DNA of 12,511 bases. It comes from an uncultured Flavihumibacter sp. (GTDB lineage Bacteria > Bacteroidota > Bacteroidia > Chitinophagales > Chitinophagaceae). The DNA lies in assembly GCA_946482545.1 (NCBI GenBank), contig CAMLRX010000145.1, forward strand, positions 1 to 12,511, given 5' to 3'. How positions within the stretch are numbered: the stretch's first letter is position 1; every line of letters starts with the position of its first letter. Shown piece after piece: positions 7,128 through 12,511 of the stretch. The notes under the pieces were generated by a model. That model was not told where the DNA came from. It saw nothing but the letters and a program-made list of their open reading frames with translations, and ran no database searches. Made by a program: the position numbers and the translations under genes.

Positions 7128-9941
7128 TTATTCGGAATAGGAATGGAAATAAGCTGAAAGCACCTGGCGCGCCTTGGCGGCATCGGCCATGGGCGTGGCT
7201 TCCAGGGCGCCGGTATTTTGTGGTTTCATCAACGCTTCCAACGCGGTGCGTCCCCTGCTGGTAACGCCGCCCTGCATTGATTCCACCGGACCTTTCGTGG
7301 TGAGCCTTTTGCCGAGGTTCCATAAAAAGGCAATGCCTTCGCGGATACCGAGGTCATCTTTGGGATGCACTTTTTTATCTGCGTAAGCGTATTTTCCTTT
7401 CATGGCTTCTTTTCGTGGAGGTTCCGTAGCAATCAGCCTGGGTATATCCAGAATACCGCTTCCATACAGGTTTCCGTTCCATTCCGGACCGGGATTCCTT
7501 GCAGATTGACGCAGGCAGATGCGGAAGGCTTCGGGGATCATCCATTTTTCCGGATAGGTAGAGAGTATTTCATGGTGCGCAGCTTTCCACATGGCCGCGG
7601 CGGAGGCCACATGCGGGGTGGCATAACTTGTTCCGCTGCCATACACCATAATTTCCCGGCCATCTTTATCAATAAAAGGAACGTACACATCTTCTCCTGG
7701 CGCGGCAACGTCCACTTCTTTCCCGTAACTGGAGCCCTTCCAGGGTTTCTCATCAGGGTTAATGGCGGCCACCGCGATGGTGCCCGGATACAGGGCCGGA
7801 GCAATCACCATTTCCACTTCGTTCCCGGCGGCGCAAACCCAGATCAGTCCGGCATCGTAAGCCATCTTTGCCACCCTCGCTATCATCGGGCGCGGATAAC
7901 TGCCCATACACATGAACGCGACATCCACTTCATTCAACACCGCATGGTTAATGGCATCCACCAGTTCTTTTCCCCTTCCGATCAATATAACGGATTTGGC
8001 TATGCGATATGGAATGAGGGTCTGCAATAATTTCCCGTTGCGCACCAGCATCCCCAGGTTACCGTCTCCGGTATACTGTGCATTCACATCGCCAATTACA
8101 AGGCTGGCGGTTCGGGTACCATGCCCGGGAAACTTGAGCAGCCATTTGCTGTGGGAATCAACGGCATCATCGTCTTCATCTATAAAGTCCATGTCTTCCT
8201 GGAAATTGTAGCCGTTTTTTACTTTGCCATGCAGGGAATACCCGGTATCAAGTTGTGCAATTTTAATGGCAGGAAGCGCGCCATCCACGTTGTCCCAATG
8301 CTGTTTCTCCCGCAGTTCCCGCACCCTGCGTTCTTCTTCCGTTTCATTGCCCGCTGCAAAAGGCGGGTAAACGGCATCCCAGTTCCAGCGGCGCAGGCGT
8401 GCCAGGTCGTTGTTGTCAATATGTGGTTTGCTCAACTTCGCGTCTTTCCATCGTTTTATAAACTCGGGTTCGTTTTCTTTCGCGGCGCCATCGTTGAAAA
8501 TAAAACTCTCCTCCTGCCCCGTTGCCATTCCTCCCATATTCGTTTCAGACAAACCTACATCGGTATAGGCCGGAAGGTCGGGTGTGCAGGCTTCCACCTG
8601 CGGAAGGGCTTCCAGTTCAGCAGCGAGTTCGAAAGGCGGGCGCATACTCCTTACGGTGAGGTATTTATAGCGCCTGAGATCGGGGTCGGAACTCAAGGGA
8701 AAAACCGGCTCCAGTTGTACAAAGCCATCAATGTATTTCCCCGGATCTTCCACCAGGTCATCGTACAAGGCCTCGTTGGCGGAAAGTTCCAGTTCAAAAT
8801 ATAAAATGCCGCCCTGTGGCGGAGGAGCAATATCGGCGGGCGCATTTTCTGTTTTTACAGATTTTGCAGGTGGCGTGCTGCGTGGTGTGGTTTCTGTTTG
8901 GGCCACACCCAGTAATTGCTGGCGGTAGGGTTCCATATCAGGAGGAATTGAGATTGAACGAATTGCTTTTACGATGCTGCTTACGCGGATACCTTCATTG
9001 CCGATCCAGTCTATCACATCATCGGTATCGCCGGCCTGCACGGGCAGGCCATCTTTGCGGAGCCACTGTCCTTTGTCGTTTCTCCGCGGCACCCCACTGT
9101 GGTGCAGCGCCACCACCTGACCGGTACCCAATCCCACTACCATGCTACCGGAAGAGCCGGGCAGTGTATCGGATTCATAGATGAGGAAATTATCGGTCAG
9201 CGTGATCATCCGGATATCTTTCAGCACGATCTTTTTGTAATCGCCCGCGGGGTGCTGGATCACAATACAGTTCTCCCCTTCCACAATTTTGCCGAGGGTT
9301 TCATCGAAGCGGGTATAGGGAAAATCGGTGATGGGGATACCATTGTCGGAAACCTCATCCACCGCCACGATCGTGAAATCGAGGCCGCTATAAGGGACCA
9401 TGATGTTCTTTTCAAGCGAGGAACTCATGAAGAACTTTTCGGGCTTCAGCCTGAAACTAACCGGCGCCGTAACACCTCCCTTACCGGTGAGTTCATAGGA
9501 GAACTGCGCCACGGAATGCGCGGCCGCGGCGGCATCGGGAAAAACATGGTGGTTGGTGATGAGCAGTCCGGGGGCGATGAGAAAACCTGTTCCGAAGCCA
9601 GAACCGCCGAACGGACTTGAAATGGTGATTCTGCACACCGATTCGGAGAGCCGGAGCAGTTCGCGGATGATGAACACATCCTGGAAATTGGGCACCCCGT
9701 TGATGCGTTCAATAGCCTGGTCGGGTGGCAGGCCTTCCCGCTCCATACGCAGGGCAAGGCGGTCGCGGTTGTGCGGAATTTCCGTGAGGGGAATACTGCC
9801 CTTCCGGTTATGGTAGATGCCGCTCCTGATGAGCTCTATCTCCTGTAAACTCGCGGAGTAGCGGTCGGACGCATAATTCGCCAGGTCCTTTTTTACCTGT
9901 TCCATGTATGGACATGTTAGGGTGAGGCGCAGGATATACAT
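7128..9941 (-). CDS. Double serine protease: trypsin-like domain fused to a subtilisin-like S8 domain
   Basis: This 937-residue protein has two separate protease domains whose catalytic residues all appear intact. The trypsin-like (Trypsin_2/V8 type) domain spans about 100-330: H132 in LITNHHVF, D188 in GLDFTIV, and S264 in LPGSSGSMV. Before it, about 13-100 form a hydrophilic helical region (AIERINGVPNFQDVFIIRE). From memory this resembles the leader of bacterial trypsin domains fused to nucleases and other effectors. Residues 345-378 are a Pro/Thr/Ala-rich linker. Residues 380-460 look like an I9-type subtilase prodomain (ELAAELEALPQVEACTPDLP). The S8 domain, about 555-835, has D565 (AQLDTG), H607 (GHGTRTAS), N707 (AAGNE) and S772 (GTSYATPHVA). 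Residues 840-937 are unassigned. There is no convincing signal peptide, so the protein is probably cytosolic. Met13 (9903-9905) is an equally good start. It is the first gene of a three-gene unit. Substrates are unknown; self-processing between domains is possible. Confidence 0.94.
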   Translation of the reverse strand: MYILRLTLTCPYMEQVKKDLANYASDRYSASLQEIELIRSGIYHNRKGSIPLTEIPHNRDRLALRMEREGLPPDQAIERINGVPNFQDVFIIRELLRLSESVCRITISSPFGGSGFGTGFLIAPGLLITNHHVFPDAAAAAHSVAQFSYELTGKGGVTAPVSFRLKPEKFFMSSSLEKNIMVPYSGLDFTIVAVDEVSDNGIPITDFPYTRFDETLGKIVEGENCIVIQHPAGDYKKIVLKDIRMITLTDNFLIYESDTLPGSSGSMVVGLGTGQVVALHHSGVPRRNDKGQWLRKDGLPVQAGDTDDVIDWIGNEGIRVSSIVKAIRSISIPPDMEPYRQQLLGVAQTETTPRSTPPAKSVKTENAPADIAPPPQGGILYFELELSANEALYDDLVEDPGKYIDGFVQLEPVFPLSSDPDLRRYKYLTVRSMRPPFELAAELEALPQVEACTPDLPAYTDVGLSETNMGGMATGQEESFIFNDGAAKENEPEFIKRWKDAKLSKPHIDNNDLARLRRWNWDAVYPPFAAGNETEEERRVRELREKQHWDNVDGALPAIKIAQLDTGYSLHGKVKNGYNFQEDMDFIDEDDDAVDSHSKWLLKFPGHGTRTASLVIGDVNAQYTGDGNLGMLVRNGKLLQTLIPYRIAKSVILIGRGKELVDAINHAVLNEVDVAFMCMGSYPRPMIARVAKMAYDAGLIWVCAAGNEVEMVIAPALYPGTIAVAAINPDEKPWKGSSYGKEVDVAAPGEDVYVPFIDKDGREIMVYGSGTSYATPHVASAAAMWKAAHHEILSTYPEKWMIPEAFRICLRQSARNPGPEWNGNLYGSGILDIPRLIATEPPRKEAMKGKYAYADKKVHPKDDLGIREGIAFLWNLGKRLTTKGPVESMQGGVTSRGRTALEALMKPQNTGALEATPMADAAKARQVLSAYFHSYSE

Positions 9942-10004
9942 ACGCCGGTGCTACCAAACAGAACGGAACGGTGTGATTTCCAGGGAGAGGGGATTGAATG
10001 ACGC

Positions 10005-10036
10005 TAAAGATAACAGGTTAACGCGGGTTTGTCAAT
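10005..10036 (-). promoter_or_regulatory. Candidate Bacteroidota -33/-7 promoter for the double-protease operon
   Basis: Reading the minus strand, ATTG (10033-10036) is followed after 20 bases by TATCTTTA (10005-10012). This matches seven of eight positions of the Bacteroidota primary-sigma -7 element TAnnTTTG, with a TTTG-like -33 element at acceptable spacing. A start site a few bases further on would give a leader of about 55 bases to the first ATG, or about 90 to Met13. It sits in the gap between the AraC-family gene and the double-protease gene, so the unit could be transcribed independently of the regulator. Confidence 0.45.
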
Positions 10037-10052
10037 ACCACTAAAAGGGGGG

Positions 10053-11036
10053 TTATTGCCTTCCGGTACCGGAACGGAGCTGACCGGGAGAAACACCATG
10101 GTGCCGTGTGAACAGTTCGATAAAATGGCTCACCTTTTCATAATTCAGGCGAAACGCCACCTCCGACACACGCAGGTCACCGGAGGAGAGCAATGCCCTT
10201 GCGGCCTCCATTTTCTTTTTGATATAGTATTCATAAATACCGGAGCCAAAGGCTTTCCTGAACCTTCTTTTAAGCGTGGATTCACTCATGGCGAATTTGC
10301 GGGCCATTGTTTCAATAGCGGGTAACTTTCCGAAAATGCTGGTGTCGAGGATTTCCTTCAGTGCATTCATTTGCTCATCAGCAGGCTGAGGTACCCGCTC
10401 CGGCAACAACTGGTGCACCACAAAATCGGCCAACTCAAGCGTGCGCGATTTTACCAGGATACCCGCCCCTGCTCCTCTGTGCACATCTGAGGCGATCGCG
10501 TTCAGCAATGTGTGGTAAAAAACACTGTTCCTCACCTGTATCTTTCTTGCGGCATTTTCATGGAACAATGCCATCCACGCTTCGTGCAACAGCGCTTCTT
10601 CCGTACTGTCGTATTGAAGCAAGAACCATTCTTCTGTTACCAGCAGTTCTATTATTTTCAGTTCTGCTCCGCCTTCGAGGTGAATGTTTCCGCGGATCGT
10701 ATTGCCGAAGAGGAAAAGTTCATTCACATCTGATTGTATGATTTCAGTTGCGCCATTATTGATGCGGAAGGGAGGAATACTTTGCAGGCAGATCATACTC
10801 AGCATTCTTTCTGCTCCTGGCTCTATTCCTGGAAGATGGAAGGTTGCAGCATCATGGAGCCTGTAGTTCCAGTTGCGGATCAGCAAGCCGGGTTCCGCTT
10901 CTTTCACAAATACATATCCCTGGCCCAATACATGATGAATATGAAAATAGTGGGGATGGTACTGCGTACCGATGGTATGCATAAAATTTCCGGGAACACA
11001 ATGCTCCCTGAATACAGACGGGACGTTCCATTTCAT
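10053..11036 (-). CDS. AraC-family transcriptional regulator
   Basis: This 327-residue regulator has the family layout of a variable N-terminal sensing region (about 1-215) and a C-terminal DNA-binding domain with two helix-turn-helix units. The first is at about 238-264 (LPAIETMARKFAMSESTLKR). The second is at about 288-321 (LRVSEVAFRLNYEKVSHFIE through GVSPGQLR), joined by the usual long helix (IYEYYIKKKMEAARALL). The spacing and the PchR-like style of the domain are common in Bacteroidota regulators of iron or surface genes, but the ligand is not readable. The N-terminal half shows several His residues (HPHYFHIHH at 27-35), a possible metal- or ligand-binding patch. It lies 111 bp upstream of the protease gene on the same strand and is divergent from the secreted-protein gene, so either could be its target. 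No signal peptide is present; it acts in the cytoplasm. Confidence 0.95.
   Translation of the reverse strand: MKWNVPSVFREHCVPGNFMHTIGTQYHPHYFHIHHVLGQGYVFVKEAEPGLLIRNWNYRLHDAATFHLPGIEPGAERMLSMICLQSIPPFRINNGATEIIQSDVNELFLFGNTIRGNIHLEGGAELKIIELLVTEEWFLLQYDSTEEALLHEAWMALFHENAARKIQVRNSVFYHTLLNAIASDVHRGAGAGILVKSRTLELADFVVHQLLPERVPQPADEQMNALKEILDTSIFGKLPAIETMARKFAMSESTLKRRFRKAFGSGIYEYYIKKKMEAARALLSSGDLRVSEVAFRLNYEKVSHFIELFTRHHGVSPGQLRSGTGRQ
10061..10074. repeat. Perfect 14-bp palindrome in the last codons of the AraC-family gene
   Basis: TTCCGGTACCGGAA is its own reverse complement. It overlaps the codons for the final Arg-Ser-Gly-Thr-Gly-Arg residues of the regulator, 6 bp before its stop codon and about 25 bp upstream of the candidate operon promoter. 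It has no loop and no following T-run, so it does not look like a terminator. It could be a protein-binding site or a coincidence of codon choice. Confidence 0.3.
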
Positions 11037-11086
11037 AGCACAAGGTTTTTTTACGATTGACCCGATAGCGGTATTTTTTGAACGGA

Positions 11087-11108
11087 ATCAGGTATGATGT
11101 CACCTGAT
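11087..11108. promoter_or_regulatory. Inverted repeat ATCAGGT-N8-ACCTGAT, candidate operator
   Basis: Perfect 7-bp arms, ATCAGGT (11087-11093) and ACCTGAT (11102-11108), are separated by 8 bases. The site is 51-72 bp upstream of the AraC-family start codon and about 230 bp upstream of the divergent gene. On the plus strand it is followed by CTTTTATAT, so a weak terminator is conceivable, but no plus-strand gene precedes it. Autoregulation by a dimeric regulator is the simplest reading, as inference. Confidence 0.35.
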
Positions 11109-11166
11109 CTTTTATATAATTTCATAACAGCAACAAATAGCCGCTAAATGGTCGGAAGATGTCACC
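11096..11166. repeat. Direct repeat GATGTCACC, two copies 62 bp apart
   Basis: GATGTCACC occurs at 11096-11104 and again at 11158-11166. The 62-bp start-to-start spacing is close to six helical turns, which would place both copies on the same DNA face. AraC-family proteins commonly bind direct repeats, so these are candidate regulator sites. The first copy overlaps the dyad at 11087-11108. Confidence 0.3.
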
Positions 11167-11340
11167 GGTCTAAAAAGAGTGGTAGAACCTTATCTTAAAA
11201 TTAAAGAAGTAAATCTGAAAAAAGTACCGGCCCCCTTTTCCGGTCAAAAAATTCTCTAACCTCTTTCCCCCTGCTATCGTGCACTTTTTTCCGGAGTACC
11301 CGGAGCGGACAACTATTGCCTTAACGAAAACCTGATTCGA

Positions 11341-12511
11341 ATGAAAAAGTTTTACACGTTTAAAATTATTGCATCAGTACTTTGCATTGTATTCTTCCAC
11401 TTTTCCCAGGCGCAGAATGGCGCGCCCTGCTATAAACCAGTGATCGGTGCAGCGAAAGGATTCGCCGCGATAGATGCGGGTGTGAGCATTGGCTTCACCT
11501 CCGGAAATACACCAGACAAACTCATTAATGGCAATACAGCAGACTATGCTGAAATAGACGATCTCCTGGCGCTTGTTTCAGGAAAAGGCGTTGCGGTGAT
11601 CGATTCGTTAAACACTTATCCTGCCGGGTGGCGCGCCGGTTTCGTGGTGGAAACAGGAAACGACGCTTTGTTAAACGCCGATGTACTGAACGGGATGCAG
11701 ATCCAGACCTACAACAATGGCGCTGCCGCCGAAACATTCACTGTGGTGAACGGCACCTCCGTTACCCTGTTGAATGGCAGCATCCCGGGAAAGATTTACC
11801 TCAGTTTTCCCACTACCCAGGCCTTCGATGAGATAAGACTGATCAAGGGCACACTGGCAAATCTTTCCGTAGGCACCACGCTCCGCATCTATTATGCCAT
11901 GGCTTTTGATCCGGCCTGCGGCTACAACGAAAACAATACCATCTGTTACGACCAGATCGCCGGGAACGGCTCCATCGTAAACTTTAACGGCGGGCTGCTT
12001 ACAACGCTGGCAATACTGGCCGATCCGGGCAACCTGACCGATGGCAACCGGGAAACCTACGCCACCATGGTACTTCCCGTACGCGCCAGCCTGCTCACCA
12101 CATCACCCTATGTAGGCGTTACCAGTTTACAGGAAGTATATCCCGGCGGGCACAAAGCGGGCTTCCGTGTGCAAACCAGCACAGGCCTGCTCGATGCCAC
12201 ACTCCTGAATAGTATCAGCATCCAAACCTATCTCCACGGCGTGTTGCAGGACCAGGCAGTGGTAGGAACATCTGGACTGGTAAACGTAAACCTGCTGGCC
12301 GGCCCCACGGCGGTCCAGGAAATCGCCATTACCACCACCGTTGGAAAGCCATTCAACGAGGTAAGACTTGTTCAAACCGGCACCTCGGCAGCCATCAATA
12401 CGCTCAGGATATTCGAGGCTTTTGAAAGCGGCCCTTCCTGTACCGATTGCAGAACAGCCATCACCACAGGCTCCGCGGCACCTTATCTCGGCAACCGGCT
12501 CACCGGAGACA
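11341..12511 (+). CDS. Secreted surface protein with tandem modules of about 173 residues, C-terminus cut off by the window edge
   Basis: At least 390 codons are visible and the frame is open to the right edge. Residues 1-24 are a signal peptide (KKFYTF, hydrophobic IIASVLCIVFF, then FSQAQ with cleavage probably after SQA). Two related modules follow. Matching landmarks are LINGN (61-65) and LTDGN (232-236); AGF (99-101) and AGF (273-275); IQTY (121-124) and IQTY (294-297); DEIRL (163-167) and NEVRL (339-343). The offset is thus 171-176 residues. A cysteine-bearing stretch precedes each module (C30; C214 and C222), and another (CTDC, 367-370) begins at the right edge, suggesting a third copy. 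The modules are Gly/Thr/Asn-rich and beta-like. The protein could be an extracellular adhesin or a type IX-secreted protein, but its C-terminal sorting domain, if any, is outside the window. The start has no Shine-Dalgarno sequence, as is usual in Bacteroidota. I do not recognise the family. Confidence 0.87.
   Translation, partial: MKKFYTFKIIASVLCIVFFHFSQAQNGAPCYKPVIGAAKGFAAIDAGVSIGFTSGNTPDKLINGNTADYAEIDDLLALVSGKGVAVIDSLNTYPAGWRAGFVVETGNDALLNADVLNGMQIQTYNNGAAAETFTVVNGTSVTLLNGSIPGKIYLSFPTTQAFDEIRLIKGTLANLSVGTTLRIYYAMAFDPACGYNENNTICYDQIAGNGSIVNFNGGLLTTLAILADPGNLTDGNRETYATMVLPVRASLLTTSPYVGVTSLQEVYPGGHKAGFRVQTSTGLLDATLLNSISIQTYLHGVLQDQAVVGTSGLVNVNLLAGPTAVQEIAITTTVGKPFNEVRLVQTGTSAAINTLRIFEAFESGPSCTDCRTAITTGSAAPYLGNRLTGD

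Larger units (their letters stand above)
11037..11340. promoter_or_regulatory. Divergent intergenic region between the AraC regulator and the secreted repeat protein
   Basis: This 304-bp A/T-rich gap must hold the start signals of both flanking genes. No open reading frame of note is present. It contains a dyad (11087-11108) and a 9-bp direct repeat (11096-11104 and 11158-11166), listed separately. An A/T-rich stretch TTTTATATAATTTCATAA lies near 11110-11127. I could not find a full match to the Bacteroidota -7/-33 elements on either strand, which would fit activator-dependent promoters. Confidence 0.5.

Noticed and set aside
7114..7323. A 70-residue N-terminal extension of the M19-like gene from an ATG at 7323
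   Set aside because: It would overlap the end of the double-protease gene by about 195 bp. Its sequence is Arg/Gly-rich and unlike the family, whereas the ATG at 7113 directly precedes the DFHFHP metal motif and follows the upstream stop by 14 bp.
8121..8804. Plus-strand open frame of 227 codons, with another at 7365-8030
   Set aside because: Both are antisense to the S8 domain coding sequence and show no family motif.
11226..11244. Possible hairpin ACCGG-N9-CCGGT before the secreted-protein gene
   Set aside because: The stem is only 5 bp with a 9-base loop and no clear role. It is too weak to call a terminator or riboswitch.
1..12511. Mobile element, CRISPR array or RNA genes
   Set aside because: No transposase, integrase, terminal inverted repeats, regularly spaced repeats, tRNA cloverleaf or rRNA-like sequence was seen on reading both strands.

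Overview
The window looks like chromosomal DNA of a member of the Bacteroidota, probably a Chitinophagaceae-like soil or aquatic bacterium. The evidence is a TonB-dependent receptor with an N-terminal carboxypeptidase-regulatory-like domain, genes that start without clear Shine-Dalgarno sequences, a candidate promoter of the Bacteroidota -33/-7 type, and moderate GC content. The taxonomic call is inference from gene families, not from a marker gene.

Layout. Positions 1-1769 (minus) hold the N-terminal three quarters or so of a TonB-dependent siderophore-type receptor that runs off the left edge. Upstream of it, and also on the minus strand, is a compact three-gene unit read from right to left. 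It begins with a 937-residue protein joining a trypsin-like protease to a subtilisin-like (S8) protease (7128-9941). A 562-residue M19 dipeptidase-like metallohydrolase follows 14 bp later (5425-7113). Last is a 1189-residue membrane protein with about 12 membrane segments and a Cache-type sensor domain (1856-5425), whose ATG overlaps the preceding stop as TAATG. A plausible promoter (10005-10036) lies just upstream of the protease gene. Upstream again, same strand, is an AraC-family regulator (10053-11036). A 304-bp divergent intergenic region with a dyad and a 9-bp direct repeat separates it from a plus-strand gene (11341 to the right edge). That gene encodes a secreted protein built of tandem modules of about 173 residues.

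How the genes may work together. The three-gene unit is the interesting part. It pairs a protein carrying two apparently intact serine-protease active sites and no signal peptide with a likely cytosolic metal-dependent hydrolase. These are translationally linked to a large membrane receptor with three extracytoplasmic regions. The receptor ends in a cytoplasmic segment that resembles the winged-helix end of Bacteroidota P-loop/STAND proteins, but no P-loop is visible. This would fit an envelope-sensing or conflict-type proteolytic switch: sensor in the membrane, latent proteases in the cytosol, and a peptidase to process products. That functional model is inference; the catalytic motifs, topology and gene coupling are directly visible. 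The AraC regulator may control the unit, the receptor or the divergent secreted protein. No tRNA, rRNA, CRISPR array, insertion sequence or integrase was seen.
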